Source: Phycisphaerales bacterium (GTDB taxonomy: Bacteria; Planctomycetota; Phycisphaerae; Phycisphaerales; SM1A02). Taken from it: 64,000 bases of DNA. Below are positions 53,434 to 62,688 of the stretch, in pieces. Positions within the stretch are counted from its first letter, which is position 1; each line of letters opens with the position of its first letter. Below the pieces are notes generated by a model. That model saw nothing but the letters and a program-made list of their open reading frames with translations, did no database searches and was not told the origin of the DNA. Location: assembly GCA_030748575.1 (NCBI GenBank), contig JASMLR010000007.1:1-64000 (forward strand), written 5' to 3'. Position numbers and translations under genes: made by a program.

Positions 53434-54584
53434 GTGCGGTTCTCCATCCAGGGCGGGGGGGCTGGGACGGGTGAGGGCAGTTGCTCGTCGACGGGCGGCG
53501 CCTCGCCGCCCGATGGAATCAGGGCGGCGATGGAATCGGCCAGGATCGGCGCGAGCGCGAGCTTGGTCGGCCACCCCGTCAGGACGCGGCCGTCCTGAAT
53601 CAGGCCCGGCTGGTCCGGCCGCCCACCGTCTGAGGCGGCCCGCTCGGCCCGAGGGGCCTCATACGTACTCCAACTGGTTCCGGCGAGGTCTGTCGAGGGC
53701 AGCGCGTCGCGGACATCCGAGATGGCCCGGCGGATGGTTGCTGCCGCGGTCTCGCCGGCGCCCCACTCGGCCACCTCGCCGCCGATCTGCCAGACACGCT
53801 CGCCGCCATCTCCCGCCGCCGTGGTGATGGTCAGCCAGGGACTGGTGCCACGAATGCAGTGCCCGTTGAGGATCGGCAGGGGGCCGCGTGCCAGCACCAT
53901 GCGGAGTGGCCGGGTCTGCATGGCCGCCTCAGACAGGCCTGCGAGCTGCCGGAGTTGGCCGTTGCCTTCGCCGGCCAGCAGCACCGCGTACGCGGCGCGA
54001 ATCACCAGACCTCCCTGCAGGGTCACGGCGGCGCCGTCCGGGCTGGCGTCGATGCCCGCCACCTCACCGCGGAGGAGTCTGCCAGCGTGGTGATGCGCGA
54101 GCGTCTGGAGGAGCGACGTCGGTTCCAGAACCGGCTCAGCGACGCTCAGCACCATGCCGGGGATGCCCTGAAGCGGCTGCGGCCGCGCATCATCGGGCCA
54201 CCGCCGTGGCCTGGTCCGGAGCGCCAGTTTGGCGCCCAGAAGACCCGCCATGGAGCGGGCGCCCGCGGCGGCCCAGACGGCGCAGCGGTCGGCCCGCATC
54301 TGGACGGCCGACAGGTTCGGCTCGCGGTCGCCATCAAGCATGGCCCGCCAGCGAGCGGGCATGTCACTGACGGCGCGGGCCGCTGCCCCGGTGGATCCCC
54401 CGAGCGCGTACTTGAGCCCGCCGTGAATGATGCCCTGGCTCCAGACCGTCTGTCCGCGCCCCAGCGCGTCTCGTTCGATGAGCCAAGCCCTGCCACCGCG
54501 GCGATGGATGGCGTCGAGCGTCATGAGCCCGGCGACGCCTCCGCCCACGATGAGTGCGTCGAGTTCGATGGGCGGGCGTGCCAC
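53400..54584 (-). CDS. FAD-dependent oxidoreductase (DAO/GlpA fold)
   Basis: 394 aa. N-terminal dinucleotide-binding 'ALIVGGGVAGLMTLDAIHRRG', then 'LGRGQTVWSQGIIHGGLKYALGG', a pattern like glycerol-3-phosphate dehydrogenases and other DAO-superfamily enzymes. Residues to ~240 ('LRMVLARGPLPILNGHCI') are substrate-domain-like. No lipid anchor or signal peptide is visible. The exact substrate cannot be named. Operon with the aldo/keto reductase; divergent from the isocitrate dehydrogenase. Confidence 0.82.
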   Translation of the reverse strand: MARPPIELDALIVGGGVAGLMTLDAIHRRGGRAWLIERDALGRGQTVWSQGIIHGGLKYALGGSTGAAARAVSDMPARWRAMLDGDREPNLSAVQMRADRCAVWAAAGARSMAGLLGAKLALRTRPRRWPDDARPQPLQGIPGMVLSVAEPVLEPTSLLQTLAHHHAGRLLRGEVAGIDASPDGAAVTLQGGLVIRAAYAVLLAGEGNGQLRQLAGLSEAAMQTRPLRMVLARGPLPILNGHCIRGTSPWLTITTAAGDGGERVWQIGGEVAEWGAGETAAATIRRAISDVRDALPSTDLAGTSWSTYEAPRAERAASDGGRPDQPGLIQDGRVLTGWPTKLALAPILADSIAALIPSGGEAPPVDEQLPSPVPAPPPWMENRTWTPVHSAAPA

Positions 54585-54673
54585 GGGGCCATGGTGGTCC
54601 CGCCACCGAGTCGCGTCAAGGGGCCCGCTGGTACCCTGCGTCGCTTTCCCTCCGACCCCGAATGGAGCAAGCG

Positions 54674-55717
54674 ATGAAGCACACAGTGGTCCTGATCCCC
54701 GGCGACGGCATCGGTCCGGAGGTTGCCGATGCTGCCCGGCTGGTTCTGGACGCGGCGGGCGCCGACATTGAGTGGGTCGAGCGATACGCCGGACTTGCTG
54801 CCGTCGAGCGTGGAGCGACGGAGACGCTGCCGGCAGAGACGATCGATGCCATCCGGAGCCACCGCGTGGCGCTCAAGGGGCCCTGCACGACGCCCATCGG
54901 CGAGGGGTTTACATCGGTCAACGTCGCCCTGCGCAAGCGGTTGGCGTTGTTCGGCGCGGTCCGGCCGGTTCGAAGCATGGACGGCGTGCCGACGCGATAC
55001 AGCGATCCCGGGGTCGACATCGTCGTCATTCGTGAGAACACCGAAGGCCTGTATGCAGGGATCGAGAATCAGATCACACCGGGCGTTGTGACGAGCCTCA
55101 AGGTCGTGACCGAGGAGGCAAGCCGCCGAATCGCCCGCTTTGCCCTCGACTACGCCGTCACCCGCGGCCGCCGCAAGGTGACGGTGCTCCACAAGGCCAA
55201 CATCATGAAGTTGGGGGACGGGCTGTTCGTTCGCTGCTGCCGGGATGAGGCGGCGGCGTATGAGGGAAGGGTCGAGTACGAGGAGCGGATCATCGACGCC
55301 GGCAGCATGGGCATTGTGCAGCGGCCGGAGGACTTTGACGTGCTGCTCTGTGAAAACCTGTATGGGGACGTCATGAGCGACCTGTGCGCCGGCCTGGTTG
55401 GCGGGCTTGGGGTGACCCCCGGAGCGAACTTTGGAAGCGACCACTACGCCGTGTTTGAGGCGGTGCATGGGTCGGCACCGGACATTGCAGGCCAGGACGT
55501 CGCCAACCCACTTGCGCTGATCATGAGCGGCGTCATGTTGCTGCGGCACCTCTGCTCGGCCACGGGCGACGCGAACTGTGGGGAGGCGGCGGACCGTATT
55601 CGCGCGGCGTACAGCCAGTGCCTCGTGGAAGGCGAGAAGACACGAGACCTCGGCGGCTCGCTTGGAACGCGGGCATTTGCGGAAGCCGTGGCTCGGCGTG
55701 TCGAGGTGCTGGCATGA
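54674..55717 (+). CDS. NAD-dependent isocitrate dehydrogenase (IDH3/IPMDH family)
   Basis: 347 aa from ATG 54674 (GGAG upstream); ATG 54662 lacks an RBS. Family motifs: 'IPGDGIGPEV', 'RENTEGLYAGIENQ' (the N-T-E-G substrate pocket of the isocitrate branch), 'HKANIMKLGDGLF', and 'YGDVMSDLCAGLVGGLG'. The NTEG segment and the LKG-PCTTPIG loop suit isocitrate rather than isopropylmalate. It catalyses isocitrate to 2-oxoglutarate in the TCA cycle. Overlaps the next gene by 4 bp. Confidence 0.88.
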   Translation: MKHTVVLIPGDGIGPEVADAARLVLDAAGADIEWVERYAGLAAVERGATETLPAETIDAIRSHRVALKGPCTTPIGEGFTSVNVALRKRLALFGAVRPVRSMDGVPTRYSDPGVDIVVIRENTEGLYAGIENQITPGVVTSLKVVTEEASRRIARFALDYAVTRGRRKVTVLHKANIMKLGDGLFVRCCRDEAAAYEGRVEYEERIIDAGSMGIVQRPEDFDVLLCENLYGDVMSDLCAGLVGGLGVTPGANFGSDHYAVFEAVHGSAPDIAGQDVANPLALIMSGVMLLRHLCSATGDANCGEAADRIRAAYSQCLVEGEKTRDLGGSLGTRAFAEAVARRVEVLA

Positions 55718-56556
55718 GGGATTGGGACATTCCCGGCGGCGGTGGCCTGCCGATTCGAGGTACGACGCACATCCCCGAGGGCGATGCCAGAGCCGTGGTG
55801 ATCGTGGTGCACGGGTACTTCGGGTACAAGGAGTATGGCATGTTCCCTTGGCTTGCCGGGCATCTGTGCAGCGCCGGGCATGTGGTACACCGGATCAACC
55901 TGTCGCACAGCGGCATGGATCACGGGGACGGTCCCTTCGACGAGCAGGCCGTTGAGGCCGATACCTGGAACAGGGGCGTAGAGGACATCGGTTTCCTGAT
56001 GCGGGCGATCGATCGCGGCGTACTGGCCGGACAGGGGCGGGGCGTCGTGCTCCTGGGCCACAGCCGGGGCGGCTCGACCTGCCTGCTTGCGGCGGGGCGG
56101 CATGGGCGTGACGATGACTTTTCGGCCCTCGTGGGCATCGTGTCGCTGAGTGCGCCGGCATCGCTTGATCGTCTCACGGACGAGGCCAAGGCCGAGTTGC
56201 TCCGCGGGGGCCGGCTCGGGATGACCTCGTCTCGCACGGGCCAGACGCTGTACGTGGGCCGCGGCTGGCTGCAGGAGCAGTTGGATGACCCGGAAGGGCA
56301 TGACCTGCTGGCGCAGGTGGCCAGGATCGAGCGGCCATTCGGCCTGATTCACGGCGCCGTTGATCCCACGGTCCACGCCTCCGACGCGGTCACCCTGGCG
56401 CAGGCCAACCCCGCCCGATCGCGGGTCCGGCTGATCGAGGACGCTGATCACGTCTTCAACACGCCGAACCCCTTCCCCGCAGATGCCGCGGCATCGCCTC
56501 AGTTGCAAGAGGTCTTCGATACAGCGTCGGAGTGGATAGACAACTGGGTGGCCTAG
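55714..56556 (+). CDS. alpha/beta hydrolase
   Basis: 280 aa. The HGYFGYK oxyanion region, nucleophile elbow GHSRGG, 'LIHGAVDPTVHASDA' with the Asp, and 'IEDADHVFNT' with the catalytic His complete a triad. Soluble. It is translationally coupled (ATGA) to the isocitrate dehydrogenase. Esterase- or lipase-like; substrate unknown. Confidence 0.87.
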   Translation: MRDWDIPGGGGLPIRGTTHIPEGDARAVVIVVHGYFGYKEYGMFPWLAGHLCSAGHVVHRINLSHSGMDHGDGPFDEQAVEADTWNRGVEDIGFLMRAIDRGVLAGQGRGVVLLGHSRGGSTCLLAAGRHGRDDDFSALVGIVSLSAPASLDRLTDEAKAELLRGGRLGMTSSRTGQTLYVGRGWLQEQLDDPEGHDLLAQVARIERPFGLIHGAVDPTVHASDAVTLAQANPARSRVRLIEDADHVFNTPNPFPADAAASPQLQEVFDTASEWIDNWVA

Positions 56557-56589
56557 CGAACTTTCCCCGCAGGCCTCAGCGCGATGTGG

Positions 56590-59500
56590 CTATGTCGACG
56601 TGACCGCCACGCCCCCGGGGGTCTCCACGACCGGCGGCGCGGGCGCCTCTGACGCTCGTTGGGTGGCTGCGGCGCTGATACGGCCTCCCTCGCCCACCTC
56701 ATCAACGCGTACGGTGACGCGTTTGGAGACGCCTCGTTCCGGCTGAGTGACGCCGTAGAGGCGATCACACGCCAGCATCGTCTGCTTGTTGTGCGTGATG
56801 ACAATGAAGTGGCTGCGGTCGAGGAACTGGTCCAGCGTTCCGCAGAAGCGGCTGACGTTGGCGTCGTCGAGCGCCGCATCGACTTCGTCAAGGATGCAGA
56901 ACGGGGCGGGACGCGACTTGAAGATGGCCAGCAGCAGCGCGACCGCCGTCATGGTCTTCTCGCCGCCGGACAACTGGCTGATGACACGCGGCTCCTTGCC
57001 CGGCGGCTTGGCCTTGATTTCGATGCCGGACTCGAGCATGTCGACGTCGCCGTTCTCGTCGGGGACCAGGAAGAGGTCGGCGCTGCCGCCGCCGAAGAGC
57101 TGGCGGAAGAGCCCCGCCGGGCCGGCGAAGTGTTCCTTGACGGCTGCGAAGGTCTCTTCGAATCGAGTCCTGCTGGCGACCTCGAGTTCTGCGATCAACT
57201 GCTCAAGCTGCTCGCGGGCCTGATCGATATCGGCGACCTGGGCGATGAGATCCTCGTTGCGGGCTTCGAGGTGCTTCTCCTCCTCGATGGCGTCGACATT
57301 GACGTTGCCCAGCGCCTTGATCTGGGATCGAAGCTCCGCCACCTCCGCCTGGGCGGCGTCCCGATCGACATCGCCTTCCGTGGCAGTGGACTTCCACTGC
57401 TCGTACTCAATCTGGAGGTCGATGCCGAGTTCTTCCAGCGTTCGCTCTTCCAGGTTCTCCCGATTGATCTCAGCCTCGCGTCGGCTGAGTTCCAATGCGT
57501 GATGGTCGCGTTCAAGGATGCGGCCCCGGGCCTGCGCGGCCTGAAGTTCCTCGCGGGCCGATGCCAGCGCCTGCTCAACCTGGCTGACGGTCGCTTCACC
57601 GGCTTCGAGTTCCCGCTTCGCTGTGGTGGCGGCGGCTTCGTTCGATTCGATCTGCGACGCCGCTGACTCCATGGCCGCGGCATACTGGTCCACCTGCGCC
57701 GTTCTGCGGCCAACCTGCTCCTGAATGGATCGGCGTCGATCGGCCTCGGTCTCCGCCGCGGTCTCGACGTGCCGTCGCTCGCGGTGGGCTGACTGGTGCT
57801 GCTCGGAGAGTCGGCCGATCTCAACGCGTGCCGCGGCCAATGTCTCCTGGGCTGCATGCAATGCGGCGCGTGCCTGCTCGGCGGTCTGTTCGTGAGACTC
57901 GATGTCCTGCTCGACGTCAGCCAGCGCCGCGGCACGCCCCTCGGCGGCTGCGGCGAGCGCAGCGAGCGATGTGCGGAGATCTGCGGCCCGCACCTGCAGG
58001 TCTCGCCGCTCATCCTCAAGTTCGGATCGCTGGTGTTGCAGGCGGGTGAGTTCGGTGGAGATGCCATGAAGGCCGTACTCGAGATCAACGACCTGATTGC
58101 TTGCCTGCTGCAGCGAGTCTGCCGCCTCTCTGCGCCGGCGATCGGCGGCCGAGGACGCGTCCCGCAGGCTCTCAAGGTCACGCTCAAGGCCCGCGATTCG
58201 GGTGTCAAACTCGCACACGCTGACTTCAAGATCCTCCATCTCCATGCGTCGGGAGATCAGGCCGCCTGCCGCGGGGCGACCGATGCGGATGCGGCCATCC
58301 GGTTCGATGACTTCGCCGGTCTCAGCGGCGAGCCGCCACGTTCGCATGGACGCCTGCGAGAGATGGAGGGCCTGCTCGAACGTCGGCACCACGGCCGTCT
58401 GTCCCAACAATCGTGTCGCAATGCCGGAGGCATCGCTGCCAACCTCGACGAGGTCCAGCATGTGCCTCACGCCGTCGAGCCCGGGGGGGAGCGGGGTTCG
58501 CTCGCCGGTCTCCTGCTCGCCGCCCACCGCAATCACCAGACCCAGTTCCTGACGGCCCGCCCAGGTGGCGAGCCGCGCGGCGGCCTCGCTGCTGGGCATC
58601 ATGACGATTTCGACGTCGCGACCAAGAACCGACTCGACGAGATGTGCCCAGTCTCTCGATGTATGAATGGCGTCGCCGAGCATGCCGAGTGTCGACTCGC
58701 CGGACTCGTCGAGCGCCTTCTTGACATCATCCGCGACGCCTTCGTGCGCCTGCTGCATCTCTTCGAGGAGGTGCAGGCGTGAGCCGACGCCGGCCCGCTC
58801 GTGGCGGACATCCGCCAGAGCGTCGGCGATGGTGTCGTGCTTCTGACCGAGGTCCGTGGCGTCGTCGTCGTGACGTCGGAGATCTCGCTCCGCAACCTCG
58901 ACGCGATCGCGGACTCGGCCAAGCGACTCCTGATGGCGCTGCCGTCGGGCCTCAGACTGTTCAATGGCGGCGCCGATTTCGGTCGACCGCGGCGTGAGCT
59001 TCTCCAACTGCTCATCGATGGAGCGAAGTCTCGCCTCTGCCGCGGAGTGGTCCGTCTGGGCTCCGGCGAGTTGCTCGGCGAGCGAGTCGCGTCGAACCCT
59101 CGCTTCCCTGAGCGTCGCAGACTCTCGCTGCACCGTGTGCCCCGCAGTGGAGACGCTGTCGGTCAGGGTGGTGACGGTGTGCTCGGCCGCTTCGAGCTGC
59201 GACCCGATCGTGTCGACGTCCTGAGACAGTCGCGAGAGGTCGTCGGCAAGCTCGACGGCCCGCCGGTCGATCTCGGCCAGCGTTTCCCGGTCGGTCTCGA
59301 TCTGTGAAGTGGCCTCGTCCCGTTGTCTGGTGGCAAAGTCGTGCTGCTGTTTCGCACGCGCACTCGCTGACTCGTGCTGGGCGACTCGCTTCTCAAGTTC
59401 GCTCCTGGCGTCGCTTGCTTCGACCGTTCGGATCTCGGCGTCCTGCTGCGCGTCTTCCAGATCCGACACGGTGTTCTGCAGCGCACGCCGCTGGTCAGAG

Positions 59501-60285
59501 AGATCCGTCAGTCGGCTGGTCAGACCGATGAGCCGCTGCTGCAACTCGTCAAACTGATCAAATACCAGATCGTGGCGGAGGGTGCGATACCGCTCATCGA
59601 GTTCCTTGAATGTCCTCGCCTTCTTGGCCTGACCGCGAACCAGGCGAAGCCTGCGTTCCGTGCCATCCAACTGTTCGCGAATGCGAACGAGGTTGACTTC
59701 GGTGCGTTCGAGCTTTCGCTGCGACTCCACACGCCGCAGTTTGAACTTGGCGACGCCTGCGGCTTCTTCAAGAATCGTTCGCCGCTCGACCGGGCTCGCC
59801 TGCAGCATGGCGGAGACGCGGCCTTGCTCGATGATGCAGTAGGCGGCATTGCCGATGCCGGTATCAAGGAACAGATCCTTGACGTCCTTGAGCCGGACCT
59901 TGCGATCATTGATGAGGTACTCGCTTCGCCCGTCTCGATAGAGGCGGCGGCCCACGGTGACTTCATCGGTGTCCATAGCCAGCGCCCGCCGGCCTGCCCC
60001 GATGGTGCGTTCGCGGTCAATGATCGGGTTCTCAAAGGTGAGCACGACGGAGGCCATGCCCAACGGCTTGCGTCCGGCGGAGCCAGCGAAGATCACGTCG
60101 AGCATCGCGCCGCCACGAAGGCTCTTGGCGGACCGCTCCCCGAGGACCCACTTGACGGCGTCCACGACATTGGATTTGCCGCATCCGTTCGGACCAACAA
60201 TGCCGACCTTTGGTTCGGCAAAGCGGAAATCGACGGTGTCGGCAAAGGACTTGAAGCCGGATACGGTGACGTTCGTCAGACGCAT
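56590..60285 (-). CDS. smc: chromosome segregation protein SMC
   Basis: 1231 aa from ATG 60285. Walker A GPNGCGKS (31-38), Q-loop '[12 protein letters not shown]', long coiled coils, a hinge around residues ~500-650 ('[18 protein letters not shown]', [17 protein letters not shown]), C-terminal signature [15 protein letters not shown] and Walker B '[16 protein letters not shown]'. It condenses and organises the chromosome with ScpA/B. The C-terminal tail is Pro/Ala-rich. A ~200-bp AT-richer region before it separates it from the next gene. Confidence 0.97.
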   Translation of the reverse strand: MRLTNVTVSGFKSFADTVDFRFAEPKVGIVGPNGCGKSNVVDAVKWVLGERSAKSLRGGAMLDVIFAGSAGRKPLGMASVVLTFENPIIDRERTIGAGRRALAMDTDEVTVGRRLYRDGRSEYLINDRKVRLKDVKDLFLDTGIGNAAYCIIEQGRVSAMLQASPVERRTILEEAAGVAKFKLRRVESQRKLERTEVNLVRIREQLDGTERRLRLVRGQAKKARTFKELDERYRTLRHDLVFDQFDELQQRLIGLTSRLTDLSDQRRALQNTVSDLEDAQQDAEIRTVEASDARSELEKRVAQHESASARAKQQHDFATRQRDEATSQIETDRETLAEIDRRAVELADDLSRLSQDVDTIGSQLEAAEHTVTTLTDSVSTAGHTVQRESATLREARVRRDSLAEQLAGAQTDHSAAEARLRSIDEQLEKLTPRSTEIGAAIEQSEARRQRHQESLGRVRDRVEVAERDLRRHDDDATDLGQKHDTIADALADVRHERAGVGSRLHLLEEMQQAHEGVADDVKKALDESGESTLGMLGDAIHTSRDWAHLVESVLGRDVEIVMMPSSEAAARLATWAGRQELGLVIAVGGEQETGERTPLPPGLDGVRHMLDLVEVGSDASGIATRLLGQTAVVPTFEQALHLSQASMRTWRLAAETGEVIEPDGRIRIGRPAAGGLISRRMEMEDLEVSVCEFDTRIAGLERDLESLRDASSAADRRRREAADSLQQASNQVVDLEYGLHGISTELTRLQHQRSELEDERRDLQVRAADLRTSLAALAAAAEGRAAALADVEQDIESHEQTAEQARAALHAAQETLAAARVEIGRLSEQHQSAHRERRHVETAAETEADRRRSIQEQVGRRTAQVDQYAAAMESAASQIESNEAAATTAKRELEAGEATVSQVEQALASAREELQAAQARGRILERDHHALELSRREAEINRENLEERTLEELGIDLQIEYEQWKSTATEGDVDRDAAQAEVAELRSQIKALGNVNVDAIEEEKHLEARNEDLIAQVADIDQAREQLEQLIAELEVASRTRFEETFAAVKEHFAGPAGLFRQLFGGGSADLFLVPDENGDVDMLESGIEIKAKPPGKEPRVISQLSGGEKTMTAVALLLAIFKSRPAPFCILDEVDAALDDANVSRFCGTLDQFLDRSHFIVITHNKQTMLACDRLYGVTQPERGVSKRVTVRVDEVGEGGRISAAATQRASEAPAPPVVETPGGVAVTST

Positions 60286-60489
60286 GCTGTGCCTGGACCT
60301 CCTGCCCAACCACCGTTCATCCTGAACGGGTCCCTCTCAATCGTCCTCTTCGTGGCACGCTGCCACGGCGTGCCGCCCACTATATGTCGTCATGCTGGGT
60401 TCTGACACGCCAATATCGTCGATTCCGGCCGAGAAATGGGGTTTTGAGGGGCTCCAGGCCAGCAGATGGCCGGGTCGGGCCGCGGCTGC

Positions 60490-62292
60490 CTATTCGGGCC
60501 GGGCTTCGTACTCGGTGCCCATGGCCCCACGCCGCAGTTCGGCCATGACGCGGTCCTGCTGGGCCTTGAAGTCCGCCGCCACATACTGCCGCCGCCAGAG
60601 GGCGTGCAGGACACCGACGACCTCGCTGTATGTGAGGTCCATGCCAGGGCTCGGATCCTCAACCGTCGGGGCATTGGCGAGCAGAAGGACCAGTTCACGC
60701 AGGTCAGGAGATACGCGATGAATGGTCGCTGGAGCGGTGGCCGCCTCCCTGTGGAACACCTCGACCTCCTCGGCCTCTGCTTCGCCCCGCATCATCAGGC
60801 TGTTGTCCCAGAGCCCGAGCGTGAGCGGTCGCTCGACTTCGACGGCGTCTCCGAGCAGCACGAGCCGTGGAAACCGCGCCTGGGTGACATACACGGCCGG
60901 CCACGCAGACGGCACCTGATGGAGCTCAAACTTGTCCGGAATGCGGTCACGATGGACGATGGGGGAGCCCAGTTTCTCCAAAGCCTCGTAGGCGCGGAGC
61001 CGGACCTCGACGTCGGCATCGTCCAGCAGCGATCGAAGCGTCTCTTCGGTACGCGGGTCGGGTGGGAGGTTGGCCAGGAGGTGGGCCGCCTCCAGGCGTT
61101 GGGCAAGCGTGCCTTCCGACGCCATGGCTCGCAGTGACTCCGCGGCCACAGGATCCTCCAGCGCGGCCCCGGCCCGCAAGGCGGCCAGCCGCGGCAGGGC
61201 CTCGGGATAGTCGTACATCTTCCGCACCATCGGCAAGGCCTGCGGGCCCAGTGCGACCCATCGCCAGTAGGCCGACGGGGCGTCCGAAGGGTCTCGCTGC
61301 AGGGCCCGGCGGGTCGAGTTGGCAATCCGGTCCGTGTCGACCTGCCTGAGGGAGACGTGCATCACGATCTGCACGAACGTGTCGGGATCGTCTCGCATGG
61401 AGGGGGGCACGGTCAGTTCGATGACGGCGTCGCTCACGCCCCGGGCCGTCGGGGCCACCTGTCCCCGCTCGATGGGGAAGCGGCGGTTGATTGCATCCTG
61501 AATCATCCGTACCCGCGTGTGGCTCGGGTTGATCAGCCGCAACTTCAGGGGCATGTCCTGCAGGACCTGTCCGCCGTTGAGGATGCGGCCGCTCAGGGTG
61601 TTGATGTCACCGGCGGCGGCGTCCTCCCCCTCGACGAACGGGTTGAGGAAGATCGGGCCAGCGGCCTGGCCCAGTCGCCGCGCCTGGCGATCGCCCGTCA
61701 GGAGCGGTCCCGGAAAGAGATCGGTTGTGTAGAGCCGGCCGCCTTCCAGGGAGGTCGTGCCGGTTCGAGGATCGGCGTACACATGCACGTCAAACGTGGT
61801 GCCGGGGAGTACCTCGGGCAGGCGGCCCGAAGCGCTCGGTGGGGTTCGCCGCCTCCCGACCGATCCGGGCGGAACGATGCCTTCAACGATGACGACCGCC
61901 GTGCCCTCGGAGTCAAGCATGGCTTCCGGCGTGATGTGGCCGTATCCGGCACGCTCCGAGCCGATGCCGTGCCGGGCCATCACCTGAAGCATGTGGGCTC
62001 TGACATCGGGGGGGGTGTCGCGGGCGCCCGTGCCGTCGAGCCCGACGACCAGCCCGTACCCCCGAATTCGAACCGGCCGGTACATCGGGCTGGTGCTGTC
62101 ATCCCAGCCGAGCACCACGGTGTCGGCGCCAACCGTGCCTCGCATGATGCCGGAGGTCTGGAGCCCGTCGAGTTCCTTGATCGACGACGATGCTTTCGGG
62201 CGGGGCCTGGCCCGCTCAACAGAACTGCACCCGCCAGCCATCACGGCGGCGAGTGCAAGAAGAACGGCAGTGGGTGGATTCCGGGGCCACAT
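60490..62292 (-). CDS. FlgI-like lipoprotein with HEAT-type repeats
   Basis: 600 aa. Lipoprotein signal with Cys22 ('AAVMAGGCSS'). Residues ~45-345 resemble the flagellar P-ring protein FlgI: 'IRGYGLVVGLDGTGARD' (76-92), 'TAVVIVEGIVPPG', 'GTTFDVHVYADPRTGTTSLEGGRL' in parts, and 'TLSGRILNGG'. Residues ~355-450 form HEAT-type helical repeats ('LAALRAGAALEDPVAAESL'; 'LLDDADVEVRLRAYEALEKLG'). The last ~150 residues are beta-rich and end near 'MDLTYSEVVGVLHALWRR'. No flagellar genes are nearby. A true P-ring protein has a cleaved signal and no HEAT repeats, so this is a divergent paralogue, probably anchored in an outer membrane and of unknown role. Confidence 0.82.
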   Translation of the reverse strand: MWPRNPPTAVLLALAAVMAGGCSSVERARPRPKASSSIKELDGLQTSGIMRGTVGADTVVLGWDDSTSPMYRPVRIRGYGLVVGLDGTGARDTPPDVRAHMLQVMARHGIGSERAGYGHITPEAMLDSEGTAVVIVEGIVPPGSVGRRRTPPSASGRLPEVLPGTTFDVHVYADPRTGTTSLEGGRLYTTDLFPGPLLTGDRQARRLGQAAGPIFLNPFVEGEDAAAGDINTLSGRILNGGQVLQDMPLKLRLINPSHTRVRMIQDAINRRFPIERGQVAPTARGVSDAVIELTVPPSMRDDPDTFVQIVMHVSLRQVDTDRIANSTRRALQRDPSDAPSAYWRWVALGPQALPMVRKMYDYPEALPRLAALRAGAALEDPVAAESLRAMASEGTLAQRLEAAHLLANLPPDPRTEETLRSLLDDADVEVRLRAYEALEKLGSPIVHRDRIPDKFELHQVPSAWPAVYVTQARFPRLVLLGDAVEVERPLTLGLWDNSLMMRGEAEAEEVEVFHREAATAPATIHRVSPDLRELVLLLANAPTVEDPSPGMDLTYSEVVGVLHALWRRQYVAADFKAQQDRVMAELRRGAMGTEYEARPE

Positions 62293-62345
62293 GGGGAGCC
62301 CGAAAGTCTATCAGGCCCCGGAGGCCAGGCGGCTCAAGAAGGGGG

Positions 62346-62534
62346 CTACGCGGCCTTGGGGTGGGCGACCCGGCGTTCGTGGTCGGACTGCCACTGCGCG
62401 GCGTCGCGGCGGTGGGCGAATCGGGCCAGAATGATGGGCACCGGGGTGCGAGAGCAGACGGCCCAGGAGGAGCCGACCTGAAGCAGCATGGTCGTGGGCG
62501 CAGCAGGGTTTGAGGTGGTTTCACAGGCTTGCAT
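62346..62534 (-). CDS. small protein of unknown function
   Basis: 62 aa, ATG 62534 preceded by GGAGA at a normal spacing. The C-terminal half reads as a coherent amphipathic segment (WAVCSRTPVPIILARFAHRRDAAQW then a basic tail). It is co-directional with, and between, the FtsK-like gene and the FlgI-like gene. It has no WxG motif of an ESX substrate. I do not recognise it. The good RBS and a non-random composition favour a real gene. Confidence 0.45.
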   Translation of the reverse strand: MQACETTSNPAAPTTMLLQVGSSWAVCSRTPVPIILARFAHRRDAAQWQSDHERRVAHPKAA

Positions 62535-62566
62535 CGGGCGTCTCCATCCAGCGAGTCGTTACATAC

Positions 62567-62587
62567 GAGTCCGACGCATGCGGACTC
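62567..62587. other. perfect inverted repeat (7-bp stem)
   Basis: GAGTCCG-ACGCATG-CGGACTC. Lies in the leader region before the small ORF (leftward) and downstream of the FtsK-like gene. An upstream copy of CGAGTC (551-556) could compete for the CGGACTC half. Candidate terminator, attenuator or operator; function unknown. Confidence 0.55.
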
Positions 62588-62588
62588 A

Positions 62589-62605
62589 TTCCCATCTATT
62601 GGGAA
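62589..62605. other. perfect inverted repeat (6-bp stem)
   Basis: TTCCCA-TCTAT-TGGGAA, one base after the previous inverted repeat, so the two hairpins would stack side by side. No T-run follows on either strand, so a plain rho-independent terminator is unlikely. Confidence 0.55.
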
Positions 62606-62654
62606 GAAGCGTCTCGTCTGTGAGGGCTTTCGTGCAAATGGGGCATGATTGGCA

Positions 62655-62671
62655 ATTTTCCAGCCGGAAAT
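62655..62671 (-). terminator. weak hairpin downstream of the FtsK-like gene
   Basis: On the minus strand TTTCC-GGCT-GGAAA followed by ATT, 18 nt after the FtsK-like stop. The stem is short and only partly supported by a T stretch; a weak terminator or pause. Confidence 0.3.
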
Positions 62672-62688
62672 CCCGGATCGCCGACGCT

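Larger units (their letters stand above)
62293..62688. other. 396-bp gap with one small ORF and three hairpins
   Basis: Between the FlgI-like lipoprotein start and the FtsK-like stop, both leftward. It holds a possible small gene (62534-62346) and inverted repeats at 62567-62587, 62589-62605 and about 62655-62671. It is less GC-rich than its surroundings in the hairpin part. No tRNA was found. Confidence 0.6.

Noticed and set aside
62346-62534. WXG100-type ESX substrate next to the EssC-like ATPase
   Set aside because: 62 residues, no central WxG hairpin motif, and too basic.
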